This document shows, one piece after another, positions 1 through 8,737 of a stretch of 64,000 nucleotides of DNA (the stretch's first letter is position 1; each line of letters opens with the position of its first letter). The DNA is taken from positions 61,576 to 125,575 of the forward strand of contig QXXL01000033.1 in NCBI GenBank assembly GCA_009911505.1. The letters are read 5' to 3'. Below the pieces are notes generated by a model. That model did not search any database. It saw only the letters and a program-made list of their open reading frames with translations, and was not told where the DNA came from. The position numbers and the translations under genes are program-made. This DNA comes from Lachnospiraceae bacterium (GTDB lineage Bacteria > Bacillota > Clostridia > Lachnospirales > Lachnospiraceae).

Positions 1-1
1 G

Positions 2-34
2 TATGTGGTGTTTTTGCTGGAAGCTGCCTGTTAG
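2..34 (+). CDS. 3' end of an upstream gene (partial)
   Basis: Frame 2 is open from the window edge and stops with TAG at 32-34, giving a C-terminus of the form VVFLLEAAC. The stop overlaps the AGGAGG ribosome site of the next gene (33-38), which is the usual arrangement inside an operon. Too little is visible to name a family; it could also be chance. Confidence 0.3.
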   Translation, partial: YVVFLLEAAC

Positions 35-42
35 GAGGTATT

Positions 43-528
43 ATGTTATCTTTTATAAAGCAATATGGGAAAACGGTTTTATTCGCCATATCGGTGGTGG
101 CAGTCCTTGGCATAGCGTTTGGGATACGGGTCAATGGGCATACCGGGTTTATTCAGGCGGCATACGGCAGGGCAATGGAGGGTATGGACATGCCGGATGT
201 AAGGGGATTAGGGGATACAGATGCCGTAAAAGCCGCTGCCGCAAGGGTGCGGCCCCAAATTGTATTCCGTTGTGGGAAAATACTGCCGCAGGTACCTGTA
301 GATTTAAAAGCAATGCTAACGGCCAGGGATGCCGATGGAAACCAGGTGGATGTAATAATTACAGATATCATAACAAAAGGAGGGGGGAGCGTTTTTGTGG
401 GCGCTGCTTGTACACCGGAAGCTTTTGTATTTCCAAACGCAGGGATTTATATAATGGAAGTAACAGTGTCAGACCGGGAGAAAAAGACGGCGAAAGCGCA
501 GTTTCGCATCCCTGTGACAGGCATCTAA
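43..528 (+). CDS. membrane-anchored exported protein with Ig-like fold, unknown function
   Basis: 161 aa. One hydrophobic segment at about residues 10-28 follows a short basic N-terminus, so the protein is probably anchored with its bulk outside. The rest is beta-rich and ends in a segment (AGIYIMEVTVSDREKKTA) that resembles the last strands of cadherin/Ig-like surface domains. ATG at 43 is preceded by AGGAGG at 33-38. It is the first complete gene of a three-gene operon (14 nt to the next gene) ending in a large S8 protease. From memory, similar small genes sit beside Tad-type pilus loci in Lachnospiraceae; nothing in the window proves this. No enzymatic motif is visible. Confidence 0.75.
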   Translation: MLSFIKQYGKTVLFAISVVAVLGIAFGIRVNGHTGFIQAAYGRAMEGMDMPDVRGLGDTDAVKAAAARVRPQIVFRCGKILPQVPVDLKAMLTARDADGNQVDVIITDIITKGGGSVFVGAACTPEAFVFPNAGIYIMEVTVSDREKKTAKAQFRIPVTGI

Positions 529-541
529 GAAAGGATAGTAT

Positions 542-1192
542 ATGAAAAAAGTTACATTTGGGATAGCATGCGGCCTGGTTTGTATTTTTGTTGTCACGAT
601 GATGCTGACGTTGTTTGGAAGGGCTGCAAGGAAAAGGGAGACAGAATATATGCTGGCACAGGCGATGGATTCCTCGCTTTCTGCAGTTATGCATAAGCAG
701 GATGGCACAATTGCAGGAAATGGGGAGTTTGTGGCAGATTTTTTAAAAGCATTGTTAATTCAGGCGGATAGTAATTCTGATATAACGGTATCTGTGCTGG
801 ATGCGGATGCTAAAAAGGGTATTTTATCTGTGGAGGTTGTAGAGAAATTTTTGCATCCCAATGGAAACGAGGGAAGTGTATCGCAGGTACGGACTGTTAT
901 TTTTGACAAGGCCATGGAGCAGGAAACAGAATATCATAAGGTTGGGTTTTATATGGATGGCGATGAAGTATATAAAGAATACTGTATACCAAAAGGTTCA
1001 CCCTGCAGTGTTCCGGTTTCTCCCCAAAAACAGGGAAAAAAGTTCTTGTATTGGCGTTTTGTAACGGGCGGGGCAGGAAAGGCCGGAACCTGTAACAAGC
1101 CCTATCCTGGCGGAGAAATATCTGTCCTTGCATCCGCAGGAAGCCCGTATATTGTGTTACAGGATACGAAGCTGATTGCAGTATTTGAATAG
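542..1192 (+). CDS. membrane-anchored exported protein, unknown function
   Basis: 216 aa. Residues 5-25 form one hydrophobic segment; the remainder is hydrophilic and should lie outside the membrane. The C-terminal third (around KKFLYWRFVTGG) resembles the 'FxGW' part of InlB/Listeria-Bacteroides repeats, as also found in the large protein encoded downstream. The start follows a purine-rich site (AAGAAAGGATAG) and is 14 nt after the previous stop; the next gene begins 15 nt after this one. The co-ordinated layout suggests the three proteins act together at the cell surface. Not a recognised enzyme. Confidence 0.75.
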   Translation: MKKVTFGIACGLVCIFVVTMMLTLFGRAARKRETEYMLAQAMDSSLSAVMHKQDGTIAGNGEFVADFLKALLIQADSNSDITVSVLDADAKKGILSVEVVEKFLHPNGNEGSVSQVRTVIFDKAMEQETEYHKVGFYMDGDEVYKEYCIPKGSPCSVPVSPQKQGKKFLYWRFVTGGAGKAGTCNKPYPGGEISVLASAGSPYIVLQDTKLIAVFE

Positions 1193-1207
1193 GAGGGATT
1201 AATTGGT

Positions 1208-4102
1208 TTGAAAAAAGAAACCAGAAGGGAGATTCAAAGGTTCATGGCGCTGCTTTTGGGGCTGTCCCTTTGTATTGCATCTATGACATACGGATATGCC
1301 GGGGATACAGAGGAGCTTGTCAAAGCTATAGAAGATGATCAGACAAGCAAAGGAGCCGGTCAGGAAGCTGTGGACGAAGCAAAAGAAAAGCTGCAGGAAG
1401 GCATGGACTCTTTGCGGGATGCTATATGTGAAGCTGCAAAAAAGGCACAGGATGTTGTGGCTGCAGTAAAGGACAGAGTGGTTGAGGAGCCATTGCCAGA
1501 GGATGCAATAGAGCTATCCCCTTCCAAAGAGGGGGGTAGCGAAGAACAGGGCAGCATGATAGAAGTGTCTGATCTGAATTCCCTGCGTAAAGCTGTAGAT
1601 TTGGCAGAAGAGGACACGGAAGTTTTTGGGGAACAGGGCAGTATCTGGCAAAGCAAACGCCTTTTGGTGCAAAGTGATTCGGAATTTGATACGATGGGGG
1701 CAAAAAGCGTGATATACGGATACGGCAATGTATTTATATTAGATTTTGCGTCCGAAAAAGAAACAGAAGAGGCATATGGGCAGTTAAGAAAGCTTAAAGG
1801 AGTAGTGGTTGAAACGGAAAGCGCCTATTGCGGCATAGCGGCAGATATGGATCAAATGCTTTTACAAGGGCAGTTTGATAAAACAGCAGTACAGGCAAGC
1901 ATGGGACAGCGGGTATGCGTAGCCGTATTGGATACGGGGTACGATACAAAATACTATGGCAGGGAACGGATCTGGGGGAGCACGGACATATCGTCGGAAA
2001 ACACAGTAGAGGACGGGCATGGCCATGGTACTGCAATGGCCAATATTATCTTAGATCATACGCCCGGGGGTGTGCGGGTTATGCCTGTTAAAGTAGCAGA
2101 TGAAAATGGCAGGACGTCTTCATTAAAACTATATCTGGGAATACGGTATGCCATTGAAAACGGCGCTGATATTATTAATATCAGTATGGGCGCGCCGCAG
2201 GCATCTGCTTCTAACCTGGTGGCAGAAGCGATATCACAGGCACGGCAGGCGGGCATTGCCACAGTTGTTTCTGCGGGCAATGCAGGGCAGGATGTCTCTT
2301 CATTTTCCCCTGCGGATGCAAAAGATGCAATTGCTGTTGCCGCTGTTAATATGGATAAGGGGAGAATGGGCTATTCCAATTACGGGGAAGGGGTGGATTA
2401 CTGCTCTTATGGAAAATTAAAGGCCTTTGGCTTGCACGGGGATTATTCGGAATACAGCGGCACGTCGGTTTCAGCGGCAATTGTATCCGCAATGGCAGCA
2501 AAATGGAAAGCCCTTTGCGGCGGCGTTTATGAAGAGCTGGTTGCATGGCTTGACGGGCAGGCAGAGGATCTGGGGGAGCCTGGCAGGGATATTTATTTTG
2601 GGAAAGGACTGTTGGCCCCGGAAGGGCTTAATGCCTTGGAGGATGCAGACAATCCGGAGGGACTTCCCGCGTTATTAACCTGTGATTGGAAGCAAATCCC
2701 GGACGCAGCTTTAAATGAGCTGATTAGTGAAACGGATGAGCTTGTAGTGCGGCGTTTTTTAGATCAGAGAAGCAAGGAAGAACGGAGTGAGATATTAAAA
2801 CGCGCGCCTGTCCTGCAAAATGATCACGTTGAGCTGGTATGCGGCATAGACGGGACAAGCCAGTACCGGAATGTGGAAACGCTGTTCCAGTACCTATACA
2901 GTGATCGTTTTGAAGCATATTGCGTGCAGAAAAAAATAAACGGGACATATTATATGTACATTCAGAATGCAGCAAAAAAAGTGTACCTGACAACAGACAA
3001 AAACGCATCAAAGTGCACCTTGCAGGTTAAATTTTCAGGAACTAAGACAAATCCGGCAGACAATCCTACGATTACAGTTTCTGGTACAAGCGCAGGGGCC
3101 TTTGATCTGGCAAATGCCAAGCTGGATGGCGTCAAAACTTTTACGGATGACAGTGGACATGCCAATACGATTGGCCAGGTTGGCATAACAGGAATTCAGA
3201 TTAAAAAAAGGGCGCACAGCAAAATTACCGGACAAAAAAAAGCAATAGCGTTAAAAGAAAACCATGGGAGTGATTTGTGGTCTGGCGGATTTGTTGGATT
3301 TGGGGACAACAAATGTGTGGACACAGCCAGTGCAGGTTGTAAGCTGATGGTTGGCGTAGGGGACTTGGAGCTGAACAAAGACGGTAAGGCACAGACATAT
3401 CAGGCTACTATAACGGAGTACGCCCCTTCAGGCTGGGGTGCATGGACAGATTGGACAGTGCAAAAGGATGCGTTTTGCTTCCAGGCGGGTATAAAACAGC
3501 ATACGCATACAAAGGAATGCAGCAATTGCGGCAAAACAGTAGATACTGAGACAAAGGCCAGGGAAATACCACAGCTTTCACATGATTTTACGAATGCGCC
3601 GTGGAATTATAAAGAAAATAACCATAGGATAAACGGCGAACGCTGGGTGCAGTGTAATTATGGCTGCGGGGCTGCAGAAGCAAGCTCGGGTTATGATGCC
3701 AGGCAGCAGTTTTGGAAAAAAGATTATCAGTATTTACAGCAGATATACTACCGTTACATGGATGCAAACGGAATGTATGCGGACTATATAGCATTTGTTG
3801 ACGGCTATTTTTCTGCGGGTACGCAGATTCCGGGATGTTCTTATGCCCAAACAGAATATTCAGAGCACAAGGATACTCCTGGTATTGTAAGTTATACCGT
3901 TTCTGATAAGGCAAACACCGCTTATATTAATATTCCCAGAAAAAATACCGTATTCTTTATGATGGGAATGGTGCAGATTACGGCACAGCGCTGCCGCAGG
4001 AAGTGTACTGTGGCCAGGTATTTGACCTTACCAAAAACCCATTTAGGCGTGTGGGGTATGAATTTGCCGGATGGAGCAGAACGCCGGATGGAGATGCAAT
4101 AG
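1208..4102 (+). CDS. secreted S8 (subtilisin-like) serine protease, N-terminal part, frame broken near its end
   Basis: 964 aa with a TTG start at 1208, chosen because AGGAGGG (1192-1198) is correctly spaced. Residues 1-31 look like a signal peptide, and 35-95 are a charged helical stretch. The S8 catalytic triad is complete: Asp242 (AVLDTGYD), His273 (GHGHGTAMA) and Ser419 (SGTSVSAAI), with the oxyanion Asn357 (SAGNAG). After the protease domain come beta-rich regions and paired cysteines (CSNCGKT). The last ~54 residues make no sense as protein: in frame 1 the InlB-type repeat continues uninterrupted (YRILYDGNGADYG ...), so the real protein should shift at the A-run 3940-3945 and continue to 5931 (about 1570 aa). 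See the slip-site entry. Confidence 0.85.
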   Translation: MKKETRREIQRFMALLLGLSLCIASMTYGYAGDTEELVKAIEDDQTSKGAGQEAVDEAKEKLQEGMDSLRDAICEAAKKAQDVVAAVKDRVVEEPLPEDAIELSPSKEGGSEEQGSMIEVSDLNSLRKAVDLAEEDTEVFGEQGSIWQSKRLLVQSDSEFDTMGAKSVIYGYGNVFILDFASEKETEEAYGQLRKLKGVVVETESAYCGIAADMDQMLLQGQFDKTAVQASMGQRVCVAVLDTGYDTKYYGRERIWGSTDISSENTVEDGHGHGTAMANIILDHTPGGVRVMPVKVADENGRTSSLKLYLGIRYAIENGADIINISMGAPQASASNLVAEAISQARQAGIATVVSAGNAGQDVSSFSPADAKDAIAVAAVNMDKGRMGYSNYGEGVDYCSYGKLKAFGLHGDYSEYSGTSVSAAIVSAMAAKWKALCGGVYEELVAWLDGQAEDLGEPGRDIYFGKGLLAPEGLNALEDADNPEGLPALLTCDWKQIPDAALNELISETDELVVRRFLDQRSKEERSEILKRAPVLQNDHVELVCGIDGTSQYRNVETLFQYLYSDRFEAYCVQKKINGTYYMYIQNAAKKVYLTTDKNASKCTLQVKFSGTKTNPADNPTITVSGTSAGAFDLANAKLDGVKTFTDDSGHANTIGQVGITGIQIKKRAHSKITGQKKAIALKENHGSDLWSGGFVGFGDNKCVDTASAGCKLMVGVGDLELNKDGKAQTYQATITEYAPSGWGAWTDWTVQKDAFCFQAGIKQHTHTKECSNCGKTVDTETKAREIPQLSHDFTNAPWNYKENNHRINGERWVQCNYGCGAAEASSGYDARQQFWKKDYQYLQQIYYRYMDANGMYADYIAFVDGYFSAGTQIPGCSYAQTEYSEHKDTPGIVSYTVSDKANTAYINIPRKNTVFFMMGMVQITAQRCRRKCTVARYLTLPKTHLGVWGMNLPDGAERRMEMQ
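3940..3946 (+). other. frameshift point in the S8 gene; A AAA AAT heptamer
   Basis: In the upstream frame the codons are aga-aaa-aat. The seven bases at 3940-3946 fit the X XXY YYZ pattern of a -1 slippery site exactly in register. After a -1 step translation reads K-K-Y-R-I-L-Y-D-G-N-G, which restores the conserved start of an InlB-type repeat. One extra A, or two fewer, would do the same. A perfect 5-bp hairpin (CGGCA 3981-3985 with TGCCG 3992-3996) lies downstream but about 35 nt away, too far for a classical stimulator. Confidence 0.6.
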
Positions 4103-5931
4103 AAAACAAAGGGTGTAAAAACCTGTCATATACAGATGGGGATGAGGTGATATTGTATGCAAAATGGAAACCAGCCCGGATACGCATTTCCCTAGACAGC
4201 CAGGGGGCAAATCTAACCCCAGGTACAGGCGTTGTATTTGAGCGCTATGCATCAGGTTACTTTAAAAACCAGGAGCTGACCAGCCGGTTTGCAGGAAACC
4301 GTATACAGATTCCCCAAAAACAAAGGATGGATCCTTCCTTGCCCGGAGGTATGCGCAGGCAGCAGTTTCTGGGGTATTTTACAGAAAAAGATAAAAAGGG
4401 GTATCCGTTTGTGTTAAAAGACGGGCTTTTAATGGCGAATATCAACGGCAAACCTGCTTATACCTATTTTAAAGAAGATAGTACTGTCTATGCCTACTGG
4501 CAGGATATGTATGCTATCCGGTTTGATCCCAACCTTTCGGAGTATGACATGGAGGTTTTAGGCAAAAAAACATCTGTGCTTTGCCCAGCAATCCGTTGGG
4601 CAGGGCAGAGAGAGGATGTGACGGTAAGTAATGGGGATGCCATAATCCAAAACAGCCAGCTTGCCGATATTTACCGTTTTTTAGGCTGGAGCTTAACGCC
4701 CAAAATCAGCAGCGCAGATGAAATTATATTAAATGAGGAAATGCCCGCATATACATTTCACGTTCAAAAGGATATTACGTTGTATGCACAGTGGGATACC
4801 AGCTACACAGTGGCCTATATTGGGAACGGGCAGTCGTCCGGTGCGGATTATCTGGAAACGCAGGGATATATAACAGACATCTATACATTTGCTACAAATG
4901 ATGAAACAGAAAATGGAGCTAAGTTTACAAAAACAGCGGAAAAACCGGCAATGGACGTTGCTACCGGGCAAATGCAGGATGATGCCGGAGTGCCTTTTAC
5001 TGAGCAGGTTAAGTACCGTTTCCTGGGGTGGAGCATGGAGCCGCAAAAAAACGGTATGGCAGGGCATGGGATTTACACAGCAGACACTTCTAGGATAGCG
5101 GGTTCTGAGCTGATTTTAAAAGCAAAGGAAGCAGCGGAAAAAGGGGCTGGGGAAGGTATTTTGTTTGGCTGCCTGCCTTCTGGCTACGGTTTACATAGCA
5201 CACCGCGCCCGTTAAAGGAAGGGCTGGCGGATAAAAAGATGCCAGTTATTGCACTGTATGCCGTATGGGATCAGTATCCTCAGATTTTTGCGGCAGATAT
5301 GTATTTTCCCCTTGTGGATGCACAGAACGGTGTTTTAACAGAAGGCTATCTGTTAAACCGTGTGAAAGCTACAGATTATGAGCTGATATCAGGGGCAAAT
5401 ACAGAGGGCATGCTTAATCCGGGTATCGATGCAGATAACAATACATCATTTAGTATTATAGATTACCAGGCAGAGGAATTTACCTCGGCCACACAGGAAA
5501 TAAATTTTACACTTACGTTTAGGGCGAAAGATGCAGCGGGGAATATAAGCATGAAAATGGTACATGTGTATTTAGTGGATACGTCCCAAAAAGAACAGGG
5601 AACAGGTAAGGTTAGATTTATTTCTGGAAAATATGCGGATACGCTTGTGCAAGATTCCGTCTGGAGGAGCGGCACATATGCTAAAACATTGGCATATGTG
5701 CTGGGAAATAAAAAGACGGGGGAGGAATATACAGAGGTTACGCCCCTGCAGCAGCTCTTTGGAATGAAACCAGTCAAAAAACCAGGAAGCGGCGTTTGGA
5801 CCCATGTGCAGGAAGTATGGCAATTTACGCATGAGCAAGTGCTTGCAATACAAGATTATGTCAAAACTGCAGGAGCCGGAGGCGATACGTCCGGGTTTAT
5901 CGGGCGGTTTGGGCATTGCAGGGTGCAGTAG
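4003..5931 (+). CDS. C-terminal part of the S8 surface protein, InlB-type repeats
   Basis: 642 aa if begun at GTG 4003, but no ribosome site precedes it and the frame is open back to 3931, so this is best read as the continuation of the 1208 gene. It carries at least three Listeria-Bacteroides (InlB B) repeats recognisable by GYEFAGWS...LYAKW, YRFLGWS...LYAQW and YRFLGWS...LYAVW. A further beta domain follows (residues ~430-530), then a tail rich in KTGEEYTEV and EQVLAIQDYV. There is no LPxTG sorting signal or C-terminal anchor, so attachment to the wall, if any, is non-covalent. It ends 16 nt before the stop of the convergent radical SAM gene, without a visible terminator. Confidence 0.75.
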   Translation: MYCGQVFDLTKNPFRRVGYEFAGWSRTPDGDAIENKGCKNLSYTDGDEVILYAKWKPARIRISLDSQGANLTPGTGVVFERYASGYFKNQELTSRFAGNRIQIPQKQRMDPSLPGGMRRQQFLGYFTEKDKKGYPFVLKDGLLMANINGKPAYTYFKEDSTVYAYWQDMYAIRFDPNLSEYDMEVLGKKTSVLCPAIRWAGQREDVTVSNGDAIIQNSQLADIYRFLGWSLTPKISSADEIILNEEMPAYTFHVQKDITLYAQWDTSYTVAYIGNGQSSGADYLETQGYITDIYTFATNDETENGAKFTKTAEKPAMDVATGQMQDDAGVPFTEQVKYRFLGWSMEPQKNGMAGHGIYTADTSRIAGSELILKAKEAAEKGAGEGILFGCLPSGYGLHSTPRPLKEGLADKKMPVIALYAVWDQYPQIFAADMYFPLVDAQNGVLTEGYLLNRVKATDYELISGANTEGMLNPGIDADNNTSFSIIDYQAEEFTSATQEINFTLTFRAKDAAGNISMKMVHVYLVDTSQKEQGTGKVRFISGKYADTLVQDSVWRSGTYAKTLAYVLGNKKTGEEYTEVTPLQQLFGMKPVKKPGSGVWTHVQEVWQFTHEQVLAIQDYVKTAGAGGDTSGFIGRFGHCRVQ

Positions 5932-5947
5932 AGGTATTTGTTAGTTG

Positions 5948-7417
5948 TTATGTGCCGCAAATTTCAAGCATTTTTGCATCTTCCTCTGAGTTTCCTGCAG
6001 CGGCAGCTTCTTTGGGTGAAATCCCAATCCAATTGCAGATAGTACGAACGCCTTGTGCCTTATCCGCACTTGCAGAAACAATTTGCAGGCAGTTTTCTTC
6101 TGTAAAATAACGTATGCCCCTATGGCGTATTGCCGGGATATCTTTTTCTAGTTCCTGTAATTCTTTGGTATTCCACGGATGGTGCGATGGACGGTAAAGT
6201 GTGATTTTATAAAGCTTTCCCTGGTTTTTATAGGACAGTGTCCGGAAATGGTGTTTCTGTTCTAAATGCAAAAGCACTTTAAAATCAGATCCTGGCAGAT
6301 AATGAAAAGCTTCTTTGCCTGTGGCCTTTAAAAACAAATGTGCCCCGCCGGAAAATATCCCGCCGGAAAACATGTGCCAGATCGGTTTGCAGCGGGATTT
6401 TGCTTCTTGGCAGGGGAGTGTAGTGGCAAAAAACAGGGGGATATTTTCTAAAAACAGGGCTGTTATGCCCGCTAAAATGTCTTTTGGAATACACGTTGTT
6501 TTTCCCTGCTTATGCAGCAGTGTGCCCTCTATATCAAGGAATACTGCTTTTGGTCGGCGCGGGATGCGGAACAGAGGGTATGGGCCGAACAGAATCTGGT
6601 TTAGAAAGCTGCTGCGCCCGCCGTAGGCAAGATAGCAGGAACAGAGACGGCGGCTGCATTGTGGGGGTGGAAACGGAGAGGGTATCACAGGCTTTTTTTG
6701 GCCTGTATGAAGTGCGGGGCTAATGTTGCAGGTGTGCAGTTTACCGTCTCCCTCTACAAAAAGCCGTCCGCAGCATTCCGACATGTCTGCTGGGACAGGG
6801 GCGAGTTCCCGCAGGAAATAGGGGTCGATTTGCAGGAAGGCGTCCTGCTCTTCCTTGGTATAGGGGCGTTTTAAACCGTCCATTTTGTTAATCCAAAGAT
6901 AAATTTCTTTGGGGAGCTTTTCACGGAGCGTTTGTAAAACACCTATGTGATCTGGAACGCCAACTGCCCCGGCGCATAGGGAAACACCTGCATTTGTAAG
7001 CGCCGTGCATTTGCTGGCGAAGGTTTTGGCCGTAGCCATTTGGGGATGGAAGGTGGCCCAGAGACGCAGTTTTTTAAGAATACCGCCGTGGTTGGTAAAC
7101 TGCGACAGGGACGGGGTTAGGGGGAAGCTTAAGTTGGTTTGCGCACCGATGGCGTCTGTATTTTGGCATGCGCTAACGAGTGCGAGGCCTTCCCAATACC
7201 AGGGATGGATCAGGGCTTCACCATAAGGGGCGACCAACAGGGCGCGGATATTTTGGCTTTTAGAGTGCTCCTTAAAAGATTGTATAAAAGAAAACCACTG
7301 TGCCCGGTCTTTTTTTAGCTCTGCGGCAGATATACGGTGTTTGGAAAACGGGCAGTAGGAGCAGTGGTAATTACAGCTTTTTAAGCTGCCCCGGTATACG
7401 ATTGTCTTACCTGTCAT
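5948..7417 (-). CDS. STM4011-type radical SAM protein fused to a HAD phosphatase
   Basis: 489 aa. Residues 1-265 are a radical SAM domain with CX3CX2C at Cys15/Cys19/Cys22 for the SAM-binding 4Fe-4S cluster. More cysteines at about 215-216, 230, 254, 259 and 261 (CGRLFVEGDG...C and CSRRLCSCYLAYGG) resemble the auxiliary-cluster region of the STM4011 family. Residues 288-489 are a Cof-like HAD domain: motif I is DIEGT at Asp295, with Glu where Asp is usual at +2, and a GNSEEDAKML motif lies near the C-terminus. The family is normally a single radical SAM domain, so the fusion is unusual. Start 7417 has GGGAGG upstream and overlaps the STM4012-type gene by 11 nt. Substrate and product are unknown. 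Confidence 0.8.
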   Translation of the reverse strand: MTGKTIVYRGSLKSCNYHCSYCPFSKHRISAAELKKDRAQWFSFIQSFKEHSKSQNIRALLVAPYGEALIHPWYWEGLALVSACQNTDAIGAQTNLSFPLTPSLSQFTNHGGILKKLRLWATFHPQMATAKTFASKCTALTNAGVSLCAGAVGVPDHIGVLQTLREKLPKEIYLWINKMDGLKRPYTKEEQDAFLQIDPYFLRELAPVPADMSECCGRLFVEGDGKLHTCNISPALHTGQKKPVIPSPFPPPQCSRRLCSCYLAYGGRSSFLNQILFGPYPLFRIPRRPKAVFLDIEGTLLHKQGKTTCIPKDILAGITALFLENIPLFFATTLPCQEAKSRCKPIWHMFSGGIFSGGAHLFLKATGKEAFHYLPGSDFKVLLHLEQKHHFRTLSYKNQGKLYKITLYRPSHHPWNTKELQELEKDIPAIRHRGIRYFTEENCLQIVSASADKAQGVRTICNWIGISPKEAAAAGNSEEDAKMLEICGT

Positions 7418-8720
7418 GGATGGCCTCCCAATTTTTCATTTTTTCTGATATCTGCCTGGAGATAAGCTTAGGGCCTAGGAAGTCGGATAAACCAAGTCCG
7501 GTATCTGTCAGGGTGAGAAAGGATATCCCCTGAATATCTGTTATTTGGGCATATCCCTGGCAGATCCATTCCGTAAGTATTGGAAAATCCTCTATGGCAT
7601 TTGTACCAAAATGTGTTTGGTAGCGGTTTTGTGGAAGCCCTGGGCGGATGAACAGATGGCGGATGATGTACCGGCGCTTCATTTCCTCTTGCGATAATAA
7701 AATACCGTGTGTGATTTGGGAAAAATCTTCGGTAAAAAGGAAAGATTTTAGCTGGCCTTGGCATTTGGAGGCGTTAACCTCGTATGGTGTGCAAAAATGC
7801 AGATTCCCAAGATAGCTGCGGCCGCCGCATCCGAGTGCGAGTGAAGTTCCAAACCCGCATTCAAAGAAACCACGCTGTCTGCCTTTTGCTTGTACCTTTA
7901 CAAAACGGCGCATGGAATCCTGACGGTAATTTTGGCTTTTTAAGAATGCACAAGCTTCTTGGTACAGGCAATAAGTAAAATCAGGCTGGGGGCGTTGTAA
8001 GGGTTTGCCAGCCAGCCATGCCCCGTGGTGCAGGTACAGTGGGTATAAAAATATTTCATCAGGTGCAAAGGTAAGCGCTTCTTGCAAGGAAGCCAGCAGG
8101 CTTTTGATGTCTTGGCCTGGTATTCCGTAAATAAAATCTACATTGATACAGGGAAAATGAAAGGAGCTTAAAAGCTCTAATGCTTTTCTTGCCATGCTGG
8201 CATTGTGCTTTCTTCCTAATGTATTAAGCTCCTGATCAGAAAAGCTTTGTATTCCCATACTGATCCTTGTGACATGTGCCTGCTGCAGTATTTTAAGCTT
8301 TTCTGCAGTAGTTTGGTTCGGCGCTGTTTCGATGGCCAGCCTTCTGTTTGCATCGTACAAAAAGTAGGTTTCTAAAAGGTCAAACATGCGTGTAAGCTGA
8401 TGAGTGGAAAGTAGTAACGGCGTACCGCCTCCAATGGTGATTTCTGAAAACTCCGGCTGAAAGGCAGATAGTATTTTACGGTACTGCCTGCCTTGCCGTT
8501 CGACAGCGTCTAAGTAAAGATCGATTTCTTCCGGGGGATGGCCGGGTACCGAAAACAGGTTGCAGTAGCCGCATTTGGCTTCACAAAAGGGGATATGCAG
8601 GTAAAGCCCGTGGTTTCCTCCAGTCAAAAAATGCGCATAGTCCTGTAAACGGATATGTTCTAACGTGCGGTATGCCGTTTTATGAGGATAGCTGTACATA
8701 TATTGGATATAAGGGTTCAT
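7407..8720 (-). CDS. STM4012-type radical SAM protein (HemN-like)
   Basis: 437 aa. CX3CX2C at Cys46/Cys50/Cys53 within LHIPFCEAKCGYC is the radical SAM cluster site in HemN/HemW-like context. ITIGGGTPLLL and the TRISMGIQSFSDQ motif are also HemN-like, and the C-terminal ~80 residues form a winged-helix-like HemN_C region. HemN/HemW itself is less likely because the gene is embedded in the STM4011-4015 cluster. AAAGGAACG precedes the start at 8720; 17 nt separate it from the upstream gene, and it overlaps the downstream one. It probably carries out radical chemistry on an unknown substrate in the cytoplasm. Confidence 0.8.
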   Translation of the reverse strand: MNPYIQYMYSYPHKTAYRTLEHIRLQDYAHFLTGGNHGLYLHIPFCEAKCGYCNLFSVPGHPPEEIDLYLDAVERQGRQYRKILSAFQPEFSEITIGGGTPLLLSTHQLTRMFDLLETYFLYDANRRLAIETAPNQTTAEKLKILQQAHVTRISMGIQSFSDQELNTLGRKHNASMARKALELLSSFHFPCINVDFIYGIPGQDIKSLLASLQEALTFAPDEIFLYPLYLHHGAWLAGKPLQRPQPDFTYCLYQEACAFLKSQNYRQDSMRRFVKVQAKGRQRGFFECGFGTSLALGCGGRSYLGNLHFCTPYEVNASKCQGQLKSFLFTEDFSQITHGILLSQEEMKRRYIIRHLFIRPGLPQNRYQTHFGTNAIEDFPILTEWICQGYAQITDIQGISFLTLTDTGLGLSDFLGPKLISRQISEKMKNWEAIHDR

Positions 8721-8737
8721 AGGTTACGTTCCTTTTT

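Noticed and set aside
3..545. 180-aa frame at the window start
   Set aside because: It overlaps the exported-protein gene in another frame; Cys/Arg/Gly-rich composition and no ribosome site.
3981..3996. Hairpin as stimulator of programmed frameshifting in the S8 gene
   Set aside because: The 5-bp stem is about 35 nt after the slip site, beyond the 5-9 nt spacing normally needed.
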